A DNA stretch of 64,000 bases, from positions 1 to 64,000 of the forward strand of contig CALRGJ010000007.1 in NCBI GenBank assembly GCA_943357285.1, written 5' to 3'. The notes beneath the pieces were generated by a model. It was not told the origin of the DNA, did no database searches, and saw nothing but the letters and a program-made list of their open reading frames with translations. This document shows positions 19,178 to 26,983 of the stretch, in pieces. Origin of the DNA: Candidatus Peribacteria bacterium (GTDB lineage Bacteria > Patescibacteriota > Gracilibacteria > UBA1369 > LOWO2-01-FULL-3). A program made the position numbers and the translations under genes. Each line of letters starts with the position of its first letter. Position 1 is the first letter of the stretch.

Positions 19178-19834
19178 TCATATCCTCGCACTCGGACAAA
19201 TCTTCTCCAGCGGACAAATTTCGCACCTTGGTCTTCTTGCGATACAAATCGCTCGACCATGATCTATCATGAGAAAAGAAAAAATTCCCCAGTCCTTTTG
19301 AGGAAGCAATTTTACCAAAATCTGCTCGATCTTTACCGCACTCTTCGCATCACTCATTTTCTTCGGAACTAATCCGAGTAGTCCGCAAATTCTAGCGACG
19401 TGAGTATCCACTACAATGCCTTCATTGCGCCCAAATCCAGAACTCAACACTACATTAGCAGTCTTTCTCGCCACGCCCGGCAGACTCAATAATTCTTCCA
19501 TATTCCCAGGAACTTCCCCTCCAAAATCTTTCACGATTTTCTGCGCCGCCCCTTTTATATTCTTTGCTTTATTTTTATAAAATCCCGTCGAATAAATCAG
19601 CTTCTCTAATTCGTGCACATCGCATTCTGCAAAATCTTCTACTTCAGGAAAGCGCTTAAACAAAGCCGGTGTGACTTTATTCACTCTCACGTCCGTACAC
19701 TGTGCCGAAAGAATCACCGCAACAACCAATTGAAAAAGATTGCCATAATCCAGCGCGATCTTTGAATCCGGATATTTCTTTTTCAAAATCCTGATAATTT
19801 CCGCCGCATGCGTTTTCAAATTCTTCATGTCCAC
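19178..19834 (-). CDS. nth: Endonuclease III (DNA glycosylase/AP lyase)
   Basis: This 218-residue base-excision repair enzyme removes oxidised pyrimidines and cleaves at abasic sites. The helix-hairpin-helix LPGVARKTANVV carries the catalytic Lys124. The catalytic Asp143 lies in VVDTHVARI. The four Cys of the [4Fe-4S] cluster are at 197, 204, 207 and 213 (C-x6-C-x2-C-x5-C). All functional residues are present, so the protein should be active. The gene stands alone after the M23 peptidase gene; ATG 1 and ATG 3 are both possible starts. Confidence 0.95.
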   Translation of the reverse strand: MDMKNLKTHAAEIIRILKKKYPDSKIALDYGNLFQLVVAVILSAQCTDVRVNKVTPALFKRFPEVEDFAECDVHELEKLIYSTGFYKNKAKNIKGAAQKIVKDFGGEVPGNMEELLSLPGVARKTANVVLSSGFGRNEGIVVDTHVARICGLLGLVPKKMSDAKSAVKIEQILVKLLPQKDWGIFSFLMIDHGRAICIARRPRCEICPLEKICPSARI

Positions 19835-19843
19835 ATTCTAGCA

Positions 19844-21322
19844 TTATCTCAGCACTTCGCTAGAAGCAGTATCAGCCTTAATCTCCTGCATGATCTGTTT
19901 GCTCCACAAATCCTGATACTCCTGAGGCAAAGTACCAATGTGCTCTTTATCCAAAATAGTCAAAGGCAGATAGATTAATGGATCCACATGTTTTCCGTTA
20001 AACAGAACTTCGAAATGTAAGTGAGGTCCGGTAGTCATATATCCGGCACCTGGAGTACCTGGCATACCACCACTTAAACCAATTATTGTTCCCTGATTTA
20101 CTTTTTGTCCTGAAGTTACAAGAATATTACTCATATGCCCGTAAACTGTCATGAAACCACCAGCATGTGACAAGATGATATAACTATAGCCATAACCATT
20201 GTCACGCGCCACGTACACCACAGCATCTGCCGCAGCACGCACTGGAGTACTTTGATACTGAGGAAGATCCACAGCATTATGTTGAACTCCGAATATACCG
20301 ACATATCTAGAGTCATGGAAATAAGCACTGATACCACGATTTGGATCTACCGGCCAAGCAAATTGTCCGCCTTTTACGTTCATATTGCTCATTTGGAACG
20401 CATATAGAGCCTGAGTCCTATAATCTAAAATCGATTTGTATTTAGAAATATCAAAATTATCTCCTTCCAACGCAATCTTATCTTGCAAGAAGGTGAGAGC
20501 ATTTCCCAAACTCTTGATGTCTTGAACCATCTCATCTTGTTGCTGAATAGTCTGTTCAAGTAATTTCTTGAACACATCTTCCTGCCCCATAGTAATCTTC
20601 AATAAGTCCTCTTTTGACTGTTTTTGGAGATCTAGATCTTTCTTTTGGCTAGCCAAATCGGCTTGTAAGCTGGCAAGTTTTATTCTCTTTTTTTCCAGAT
20701 AGTCTTTCGTGGTTTCCATGGTTCTACCGAGTTCATCTAGTTTTTCAACCATCTGTTTCCCGGCTGCATCTAGAACATTAAAGTAATCCAATTGGCGCAT
20801 ATTTTCGCCCACGGAACCATCCGTTAACAGAAGCTTAAAGGCATCGACAGATCCATCCTCGCCATGAGAAAGCATCTTGTTTTCCTCCTGATATATTGTT
20901 TTTACATAATCTTTCAGCTGCGCCGCTTGATAATTCATTGCAACTTCATTTATCTCAATCTGTTCATAGAGTAGGGAAATCTCATTCTCTTTTTCAATCA
21001 CATTCTTGGTCACGCTCAAAAGCTGCTTTGCCATAGAATCGACCCTTTCATCAATATTCTTTAATTGTTGCTGAAGAGTGACTTTCTCTTCTGTAACAAG
21101 GTCCAGACGCATCTTCGTATCTGAAACATTATTCAGAAGCTGTTTGTAATCAGTTTTATTAAGCTCAATTTGCTGCTTTACCTTATCGAGGAACTGAGCG
21201 TTTTTATCGATCTGAGGCATGGCACCTGGAGCGGCTTCATCAGCATAACCCATGGCAGTATTGGCCACCAAGAGGCTTAAAACGACTAGAATTCTGATGT
21301 ATTTTTTGTTTTTAGTATTCAT
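19844..21322 (-). CDS. Coiled-coil M23 metallopeptidase (EnvC/NlpD-like murein hydrolase activator)
   Basis: This 492-residue exported protein has a signal peptide ([19 protein letters not shown], cleavage after YADEA). A long coiled coil covers residues about 35-300. The C-terminal M23 domain has HNAVD near 345-349, YGHMSNI and GPHLHFEV near 431-438. The zinc-binding His and Asp residues are in place, so unlike EnvC it may be a real endopeptidase. Its likely role is peptidoglycan remodelling at division. Nth follows in the same direction after 9 bases. Confidence 0.88.
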   Translation of the reverse strand: MNTKNKKYIRILVVLSLLVANTAMGYADEAAPGAMPQIDKNAQFLDKVKQQIELNKTDYKQLLNNVSDTKMRLDLVTEEKVTLQQQLKNIDERVDSMAKQLLSVTKNVIEKENEISLLYEQIEINEVAMNYQAAQLKDYVKTIYQEENKMLSHGEDGSVDAFKLLLTDGSVGENMRQLDYFNVLDAAGKQMVEKLDELGRTMETTKDYLEKKRIKLASLQADLASQKKDLDLQKQSKEDLLKITMGQEDVFKKLLEQTIQQQDEMVQDIKSLGNALTFLQDKIALEGDNFDISKYKSILDYRTQALYAFQMSNMNVKGGQFAWPVDPNRGISAYFHDSRYVGIFGVQHNAVDLPQYQSTPVRAAADAVVYVARDNGYGYSYIILSHAGGFMTVYGHMSNILVTSGQKVNQGTIIGLSGGMPGTPGAGYMTTGPHLHFEVLFNGKHVDPLIYLPLTILDKEHIGTLPQEYQDLWSKQIMQEIKADTASSEVLR

Positions 21323-21438
21323 ATTTGGGTTCGACGATATCTAATTATTATAGCACGAAACAGATCTGAAAACAACAGGGGAGAGCTGGGCCCTTCGCTC
21401 CAGACCCAGCTCCATCTGGATCCAATCTCAAAAAAGAC

Positions 21439-21467
21439 TTGCATTTATAGACACATTCTCCTAAAAT
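21439..21467 (+). promoter_or_regulatory. Promoter of rpmA
   Basis: TTGCAT (21439-21444) and TAAAAT (21462-21467) are separated by 17 bases and lie 23 bases before the start codon. Confidence 0.6.
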
Positions 21468-21490
21468 CACCTAGCAATAACTCAAACAAC

Positions 21491-21772
21491 ATGTCACATA
21501 AGAAAGCAGCCGGTTCCACGCAAAACGGCCGAGACTCGCAAGCGAAACGCCTTGGCGTAAAGGTTTATGGAGATCAAGCAGTAAGAGCTGGTGGTATCAT
21601 TATTCGTCAGAGAGGTACTAAATATTTCCCTGGAAAGAATGCTGGTATGGGTAAAGACCACACAATCTTCTCTTTGATTGATGGAAAGGTTCACTTTACA
21701 CAGAAAGCGATGAAGAAGTTCGACGGACGTGTATTCAAGGATAAAGTTGTGAATATTCTCCCAGTAGCTTAG
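21491..21772 (+). CDS. rpmA: Ribosomal protein bL27
   Basis: This 93-residue protein of the large subunit reaches towards the peptidyl transferase centre. The N-terminus is [21 protein letters not shown], here running directly from Met without the cleavable extension found in Firmicutes. The core [18 protein letters not shown] and VGKDHTIF-like [11 protein letters not shown] is canonical. The usual partner rplU is not adjacent; the gene is monocistronic with its own promoter and terminator. The leader CTCAAACAAC has no Shine-Dalgarno sequence. Confidence 0.96.
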   Translation: MSHKKAAGSTQNGRDSQAKRLGVKVYGDQAVRAGGIIIRQRGTKYFPGKNAGMGKDHTIFSLIDGKVHFTQKAMKKFDGRVFKDKVVNILPVA

Positions 21773-21790
21773 TCTAAACAACAATTTGAA

Positions 21791-21817
21791 AAAGTCCCCC
21801 GCTTGGGGGCTTTTTTT
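21791..21817 (+). terminator. Terminator after rpmA
   Basis: Stem CCCCC/GGGGG (21796-21800 with 21805-21809), loop GCTT, followed by seven T. Flanking A and T runs extend the pairing. Confidence 0.9.
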
Positions 21818-21845
21818 GTGCCTTTTCTAGTGCTATAATATACCT

Positions 21846-22580
21846 ATGTCATTAGAGCAATTTATTAGTCCGGATCAGGGAGAGGGAATGTCCGAAGCGG
21901 CGTTTGAAGCCCTGAGAGAAAGAATGGCAGCTGCGGCTGCTCAGATTGCTGCTATTAAAAAAGAGGAAGGTAAACAAAAGAAACAGGAAGATGAGTTACT
22001 CAAAATTCTTTTGAAATTCGTGAAGACCAGCAGTAAGACAGATTTAGTTCTGCTTATTAGTCGTGTTTTAGAGCAAAACATTCCCGCAAATTTTATCTTA
22101 TCAATAATTGTACTGAGCAATCCTGAAATTCATGCCGAAGTGGGGCATTTCAAAGTGCTTGATCACGCTGGATCTGCAGCTGGTACCGATGATGCCACTC
22201 CACAGAAAAACGCTCTCGTGTTTTTCAATTCCAACGACGACACTCTTCCTCTAAAAGTAAAAATTGCTCTCGATAATTGGATGAAAAATTTGCTTCTCCA
22301 AGCTGAAGAAAATCCCCAGAAATTAATTAAGACCGCTTACGAAATTGAAATGAGAGAGTTGCCAAAAGAATGGGATTTTGAAGATCCAAAGTACGAGCGA
22401 ATAGAGCGTGTGCAGCCAATTCTGGTTCAAATTATTACTTCTGTTATGCGCGAATTTCTCGAACAGAATAATATTACCGAGCCATTTGAAAAACTTTACG
22501 ACTTTGCAAAGTTTATTATCACTGGAATTTTGAACAAGACACGCGAAAACTTAGACGACAGAAAATTGCTTAATTCTTAA
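21846..22580 (+). CDS. Hypothetical helical protein
   Basis: A 244-residue protein not recognised. Residues 15-55 form an Ala/Glu/Lys coiled coil (RERMAAAAAQIAAIKKEEG). The rest is predicted mainly helical with amphipathic segments (LLISRVLEQNIPANFILSIIV, LVQIITSVMREFLEQ). There is no signal peptide or membrane helix, so it is probably cytoplasmic. It converges with a small gene whose stop codon is immediately adjacent (22581). The style, acidic and helical, recalls the small proteins of the orphan cluster at 24.0-42.6 kb, but no clear similarity is visible. Confidence 0.55.
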   Translation: MSLEQFISPDQGEGMSEAAFEALRERMAAAAAQIAAIKKEEGKQKKQEDELLKILLKFVKTSSKTDLVLLISRVLEQNIPANFILSIIVLSNPEIHAEVGHFKVLDHAGSAAGTDDATPQKNALVFFNSNDDTLPLKVKIALDNWMKNLLLQAEENPQKLIKTAYEIEMRELPKEWDFEDPKYERIERVQPILVQIITSVMREFLEQNNITEPFEKLYDFAKFIITGILNKTRENLDDRKLLNS

Positions 22581-22796
22581 TTATTCTGTTAGTCCTTTTC
22601 TTTTCAACTCTTCAATCAGATCTTCTGCTGGCATATCAATGAGTTTCGATTCACAGATGTAATTTGCCACGCGTTTAAACTGAGGTGAATCCATATCGTC
22701 TATTCCTACCTGGTATATCATACTGACGAGTTTAGAAGTATCTTCAGAACTAAGCCCGTACTTCACGCTGAGGTCTATGAGGTGTTTATTTTCCAT
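22581..22796 (-). CDS. Small helical hypothetical protein
   Basis: A 71-residue acidic helical protein (MENKHLIDLSVKYGLSSE, ending in LIEELKRKGLTE). It is not recognised. The layout of three or four short helices with conserved-looking hydrophobic positions suggests a small three-helix bundle. It is divergent from the TSUP transporter gene, sharing a 38-base intergenic region, and convergent with the preceding gene with no gap. Confidence 0.5.
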   Translation of the reverse strand: MENKHLIDLSVKYGLSSEDTSKLVSMIYQVGIDDMDSPQFKRVANYICESKLIDMPAEDLIEELKRKGLTE

Positions 22797-22834
22797 GGCA
22801 AAAATTTATCACAAATGTATTATTGGTGCAATTT

Positions 22835-23572
22835 ATGGAAATTTTTTTATTAAGCATTTTCGGATTTGGATTGGGTCTTGTTAACGCGATCTCTGGTGGG
22901 GGAGGCATCTTCGCGCTACCTGTGTTTCTTGCTCTAGGTTTATCTCCGGCTAACGCTCTCGCACTTAATCTTATTTCAGATGTTGGTGTGCTTTTGGGGG
23001 TTATGAATAATTATTTTAGAAGTAAGGAAATTGATTGGAAGTTTGCTGCCAAAATTTTAGTTTTTTCTTTTGTTGGTTCAATTGTTGGAGCGAAGTTGAT
23101 TACTTCTTTGCCACCGGAAATAGTGAAGAACATTATTTTTGTTGGAATTTTTATTGGAATGTTTTTCATGCTAAAGCCGGTAAAGCATAGAGATGAACAT
23201 GAAAAGCTATCTCCCTGGAAAATGACCCTAGGATATTTTTGCCTCTTCCTCGGGGGAATGTGGGATGGCTCCATTGCTATCGCTGGTACCACTTTTGCAC
23301 TACTTATAATCGCTCACATGTTCGGAAAGAGCTTTATACAGGGAAGGATAGCTTACGCCGCCGCTAGCACTCCTGGCACCTTTGTAGCTGCTGCGATTCT
23401 TTATTCAGAATCTACTATTAGCTGGGAATGGCCTTTGATTATTTTAATTTCAAATTTTATTGGTGCTTGGGTCGGTTCCCACATGGCCATTAAACACGGA
23501 GATAAAATCATCAAGAGATTCATGGTGGCAATCTCGATTTTGATTGTATTGAAACTAATCTTCTTTCCATAG
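22835..23572 (+). CDS. TSUP (TauE/SafE) family membrane transporter
   Basis: TTG 22823 is possible, but ATG 22835 gives the natural membrane start (245 residues). Seven to eight membrane helices are visible. The family hallmarks are the repeated glycine-rich motifs: GLVNAISGGGG near residue 12 and the second-half GGMWDGSIAIAGT. TSUP proteins export or import sulfur compounds or organic acids; the substrate cannot be told here. The stop codon lies inside the stem of a terminator hairpin at 23560. Confidence 0.85.
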   Translation: MEIFLLSIFGFGLGLVNAISGGGGIFALPVFLALGLSPANALALNLISDVGVLLGVMNNYFRSKEIDWKFAAKILVFSFVGSIVGAKLITSLPPEIVKNIIFVGIFIGMFFMLKPVKHRDEHEKLSPWKMTLGYFCLFLGGMWDGSIAIAGTTFALLIIAHMFGKSFIQGRIAYAAASTPGTFVAAAILYSESTISWEWPLIILISNFIGAWVGSHMAIKHGDKIIKRFMVAISILIVLKLIFFP

Positions 23573-23586
23573 AAAGAAGATTTTCT
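23560..23586 (+). terminator. Terminator overlapping the stop codon of the TSUP gene
   Basis: Stem CTTCTTTC/GAAAGAAG (23560-23567 with 23572-23579), loop CATA, followed by ATTTTC. The TAG stop lies in the loop/stem, so termination and translation end coincide. Confidence 0.65.
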
Positions 23587-23663
23587 GGGGTGAGCTATGG
23601 GATTCGAACCCACGACCCTCTGGACCACAACCAGATGCTCTAACCAACTGAGCTAAGCCCACC
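23586..23663 (-). tRNA. tRNA-His (GUG)
   Basis: Minus-strand cloverleaf: acceptor GTGGGCT/AGCTCAC with the extra G-1 opposite C73, D arm GCTCAGTTGGTTAGAGC, anticodon stem TCTGG/CCAGA with loop TTGTGGT (anticodon GTG), T loop TTCGAAT, and encoded CCA (23586-23588). G-1 at 23663 is the tRNA-His hallmark. Confidence 0.96.
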
Positions 23664-23724
23664 ACGTTTGACGATCACTAAAATCGCTTCAGCATCTTAA
23701 CAGGTATACTAAAAAATTCAAGAA

Positions 23725-23998
23725 ATAAAAAAGCCCTCCCCACTTGGAGGAGAGCCCTTGTATAGACTTAGGAATACGAACGCCCTAGAAAAGCCTTTGT
23801 AACCTAATCCTTCAAGATTATTCGAAACGGCAAGCCGCTATCGATATACTCATTGCCCTGCATTATTAGCCCGTGGCCCAGCTTTTTTGATCAGCATCAC
23901 TTAATATACTTAATCCCGACTATTCGTGCAAGTTATTTTGATTAACCACTTTAGTTTCCTGTTGCGAAGTTCCTGAATAGTTACAGAAGGAAGCTAAG
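23725..23998 (-). ncRNA. Unassigned structured RNA, about 275 nt
   Basis: A minus-strand transcript with a near-consensus promoter and a strong terminator (stem GCTCTCC/GGGAGGGC, then six T, 23725-23756). The ends pair: GGCTTAG near 23998 with CTAAGTC near 23768. Inside this a long-range helix CCTTCTGTAAC/GTTACAAAGG and then TTCAGG/CTTGAA can form, so the molecule is one long, interrupted rod. It lacks the RNase P P4 motif (GAGGAAAGTCC), the tmRNA ends and tag, and the SRP apical GGAAGCAG motif. A 6S-like RNA fits the rod shape; identity is not established. No protein-coding frame fits the region. Confidence 0.65.
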
Positions 23999-24003
23999 CC
24001 CTA

Positions 24004-24031
24004 ATTATAACACAATGATGGATAATGTCAA
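24004..24031 (-). promoter_or_regulatory. Consensus promoter of the structured RNA
   Basis: On the minus strand a perfect TTGACA (24026-24031) and a perfect TATAAT (24004-24009) are 16 bases apart. This is the closest match to the sigma-70 consensus noted in the window. It overlaps the 3' end of the preceding small gene. Confidence 0.85.
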
Positions 24032-24285
24032 ATGGAAGGGGATTTATCTCCTTTAGCTTTAGCTAATCCGTCCACCATCATCTTGTATTTGAGCTCAGCC
24101 CGCTCTTGTTTTTTATTCAGCTTTTCCATTTTTTCGTGCTCTGTACTTAGAGTTTTGTATAAAGTATCAAGCTCCACTTCGCTCATCCCAGGTAAAAGAA
24201 TCTGAATCATACTCTTTTGATGATCAGTGAGAGAGGAAGATGGAATAAATCTCAATATAGCTTGTTGTAAGTCCTCCTTATTCAT
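24028..24285 (-). CDS. Small helical protein at the end of the orphan gene cluster
   Basis: An 85-residue protein not recognised. The first 50 residues resemble a compact helical unit (LQQAILRFIPSSSLTDHQKS, ILLPGMSEVELDTLYKTL), and the rest is a charged coiled coil. It follows the 329-residue gene by 9 bases and is probably its operon partner. There is no membrane segment. Its 3' end overlaps the promoter of the structured RNA. Confidence 0.5.
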   Translation of the reverse strand: MNKEDLQQAILRFIPSSSLTDHQKSMIQILLPGMSEVELDTLYKTLSTEHEKMEKLNKKQERAELKYKMMVDGLAKAKGDKSPSI

Positions 24286-24294
24286 GAGATAAAT

Positions 24295-25284
24295 TTACGC
24301 AGCCTTCTTTCCTGTGAGGATTTCAATCAAAAATTTCATATCTCTGTCGTCGATGTTGAATACCAGGTCGGTAAAAGTTTGATTATCTACATGATCAGGT
24401 TTTTCGACTATCAACTTATTTGCAATTTTCATTACATTCTTAATTTTTGATTCTTCAGTATTTGGGAATATAGATTTTTTAATAATCGCAGCAATCTCCG
24501 CCTCATTTTCTATTGGTTGAGACTTGAGACCTTTTAACTTCAGCGCATCTCCCATAGAAAGCTTGAAGCTATCGAGAAGTTTCATTCCATCACCTTTTTC
24601 GGATATACCAAGGGCATCTCCCACTGCTTGAATACCTTCACCGGCCATATCAATTTTAACTTTAAATATTTTTAGAACCGGTGTGCTCAAAAGTTTTTTC
24701 AAAGGATAGGCTGATGAGTCGGAAATTTTATCCAATTTATCGAGAGCTTCTTTGAATTTCACAGGATCATTATATTTTGCTTTTAGTTTTGATATTGTGA
24801 GTAGAGTAGTAGAGCCCAGAGCTTTTACTTCATCAAGAGTGGAGTCTTCTACAGATTCACCCTTAACAGCTTTTTCCAATTTTCCTCTGCCGGAAATAAA
24901 TGCATCTCTCATTTCGATAGGCAACTCATTTCCTGCTGTCACTCCCATAGCTAGAGCTTCATCAAAAAATTCTTTATCTGCCGCCGGAGTTTTTTCATCC
25001 AATTTTGCAGCGGCTCTGGCGTCGGCCATTTTTGCATCTATGCTTTTAGCAGCATCAGCCTTAGCAGCCTCAGAAGTTTCCTTTTTTTCTCCTTCTATAC
25101 TATGGATTTCATTCCAAAATGTTTTCGCAAAAATACTGATTTTTTCAAACCATCCCTTGTCACCAGATTTTTTTACTTCATCCAACGCCTTAGAAAAAGC
25201 ACCAGGTATTTTTTCAATTTTCAATTTACCTTCTTCCTTTGGTTTTTCTTGCGACGCTGTTTGTTTTTGCTCTTCTCCAGCCAT
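24295..25284 (-). CDS. Orphan acidic/helical protein of the giant-protein cluster
   Basis: The frame extends to 25335, but ATG 25284 (MAGEEQKQTASQEK) is the better start, giving 329 residues. The N-terminal 90 residues are charged, Lys/Glu/Ala-rich and probably disordered or coiled (EKPKEEGKLKIEK). The rest is helical (DALGISEKGDGMKLLDSF). No membrane helix or known motif is visible. It is divergent from the 519-residue protein gene at 25422 and upstream of the 85-residue gene. Function is unknown; membership in the cluster rests on location and composition. Confidence 0.55.
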   Translation of the reverse strand: MAGEEQKQTASQEKPKEEGKLKIEKIPGAFSKALDEVKKSGDKGWFEKISIFAKTFWNEIHSIEGEKKETSEAAKADAAKSIDAKMADARAAAKLDEKTPAADKEFFDEALAMGVTAGNELPIEMRDAFISGRGKLEKAVKGESVEDSTLDEVKALGSTTLLTISKLKAKYNDPVKFKEALDKLDKISDSSAYPLKKLLSTPVLKIFKVKIDMAGEGIQAVGDALGISEKGDGMKLLDSFKLSMGDALKLKGLKSQPIENEAEIAAIIKKSIFPNTEESKIKNVMKIANKLIVEKPDHVDNQTFTDLVFNIDDRDMKFLIEILTGKKAA

Positions 25285-25369
25285 ATTTTTGTTTTTTATA
25301 TCTATAATTATACCATTTTTCAGTCTTTTTTGCAAAAGCTAGCTTTCCTTAAAATGTCAGCCAGTAGTA

Positions 25370-25398
25370 TTGACAAAACTGTAAAATGAGGGCAAGAT
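25370..25398 (+). promoter_or_regulatory. Candidate promoter of the 519-residue gene
   Basis: A perfect TTGACA (25370-25375) followed after 17 bases by CAAGAT (25393-25398), 24 bases before the ATG. Confidence 0.5.
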
Positions 25399-25421
25399 GA
25401 AGAACTCATAATAAACACAAT

Positions 25422-26981
25422 ATGAATATCAGGAATTTAGGGCTTGCATTAGCGACAGTTGGTGCTTTGGGTAGCTCTCCAGATGGATCCAAATTAGATG
25501 GGCAAAGAGGCAATAATATTGATAATGATATTCCAACAGCTACAGCCCCGGAAATCACAAAATCTAAGGATATTATTGGTGATAAAATTAAGACTGCAGC
25601 TGCTGAAGAAACAAATCAGACTGAATCAGATGATTCTCTTCAAACTACAGAGGCCCTCATTGCTAAAATTCAACTGGATTGTCCAGATCACGCTAGCATG
25701 TTGGCCCAAAATGAACCTGAGTTATATGCCTTACTTCAGGCCGAACATCCCCAGATCTTACAGGCCAGTATTTTAACACCTATTCTTGAAACTGCTGGTG
25801 CTTTCTTGAAGCTACTTTATGGAGTACTTGGATCTGAAGGTACTATTGTCGTGGCAATCTTGATGTACATATTTGGAATTGGACCAGTTTTGAAGAAGGG
25901 TTTGCAGTTTGGTAAATGGAGCCTTGATAAGGCAGGAAATAAAAAGAAACCCGAAGAATTAGGAGAAATAATTCCAAAGAAGGAGTTGCCAGCTATGAAT
26001 TCAGTACTTGGAGAATTGGTTGCTGATCCAGCAGTAGCATTAGCCGCACTTTCGCCGATCAATAAAGGAAATCTAGATAATCACTATACTTATATAGTTT
26101 CCCAGTTTGATAATCTAAGATTTGAGGATAAAGCTGAAGGTTTAGAAATTTTCAAATTGGCAATAAAGGAACGCTATTTGGATTTAAGACTAACTGAATT
26201 ACAAGATGTGCTTAGTGGTCCAGGAGTAGCCGCTTTAGCCCCTGCCGACGTTGCTTCAATAGAAGCAGAATTAGCCGACCTTATCACTAAGGAAGGGCAC
26301 ATAGCCCAAGAAGTGGCAGCCAATGAACTTAAAATTTCTTCTGTGCGTAATGGCAAAGAAGAATCTTTAACAAGAGGCCTTCAATCAAGAGTAAGAGACG
26401 CAATGAGAAACGCAGGTAGAACAACAACATCAATAAATGAATCCAACAGGGGAGTTGAATCTATCATTATGATCCCTCGTTTGCATAAGATGGAGAGCAA
26501 TATTAGAGAAATTCGTATTTTGGAAGCCAAGCTCAAAATTTGGAAGGCACGCTACGAAGCAGATTTACGTCTCGCTGGTCCTGGGACTGCACCAATCATG
26601 ATAGTAGCATCAGCAGTAGAACAGCAACAATATAAGCAAGCTACGACTTTCATTTCAATTTATGAAAATTTACAATTAGCTTTGCGCGATAAATTAGATG
26701 AAAGAGCTTTACACGAAAAAGCTATTCAACAAATTGATAGAGTGCTACCTACAAGCCCAGGACGTCGTACATTTATGAAGCTTGCACTTACTGGTGGAGC
26801 TATATATGGAGCAACATGGGTAGCCAGAGGATTAGGAGCGGCCAAGGATGCTATTTTACCTCCTAAGGAAAATACTCCCAATAAAAATGGCCCATCGGAA
26901 TCTGATATACTTGAATTAAAAGACAAAGAGGATTCATTCAATAAGTCTCAAAAAGCAATTGAGGATCTTGATGATAACTAG
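25422..26981 (+). CDS. Orphan membrane-associated protein, paralogue of the 2098-residue protein's C-terminus
   Basis: A 519-residue protein of unknown function. A hydrophobic N-terminus and a membrane helix near residues 132-155 (GSEGTIVVAILMYIFGIG) are visible. Residues about 232-490 are a long helical region that aligns with about 1765-2030 of the 2098-residue neighbour (LRFEDKAEG against LRFNTETEA; YLDLRLTELQDVL against YANLRIKELTDVL). Both then share a basic segment, a membrane helix and a Pro/Lys-rich acidic tail. In this copy the helix is preceded by GRRTFMKLALTGG, which looks like a twin-arginine motif but is near the C-terminus. It converges with the giant gene with 2 bases between stops. 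Confidence 0.6.
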   Translation: MNIRNLGLALATVGALGSSPDGSKLDGQRGNNIDNDIPTATAPEITKSKDIIGDKIKTAAAEETNQTESDDSLQTTEALIAKIQLDCPDHASMLAQNEPELYALLQAEHPQILQASILTPILETAGAFLKLLYGVLGSEGTIVVAILMYIFGIGPVLKKGLQFGKWSLDKAGNKKKPEELGEIIPKKELPAMNSVLGELVADPAVALAALSPINKGNLDNHYTYIVSQFDNLRFEDKAEGLEIFKLAIKERYLDLRLTELQDVLSGPGVAALAPADVASIEAELADLITKEGHIAQEVAANELKISSVRNGKEESLTRGLQSRVRDAMRNAGRTTTSINESNRGVESIIMIPRLHKMESNIREIRILEAKLKIWKARYEADLRLAGPGTAPIMIVASAVEQQQYKQATTFISIYENLQLALRDKLDERALHEKAIQQIDRVLPTSPGRRTFMKLALTGGAIYGATWVARGLGAAKDAILPPKENTPNKNGPSESDILELKDKEDSFNKSQKAIEDLDDN

Positions 26982-26983
26982 TA

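Noticed and set aside
24752-25342. 196-codon plus-strand frame opposite the 329-residue orphan gene
   Set aside because: It is the antisense shadow of a Lys/Glu/Ala-rich frame, rich in Ser/Phe. The minus-strand gene has the proper start and neighbours.
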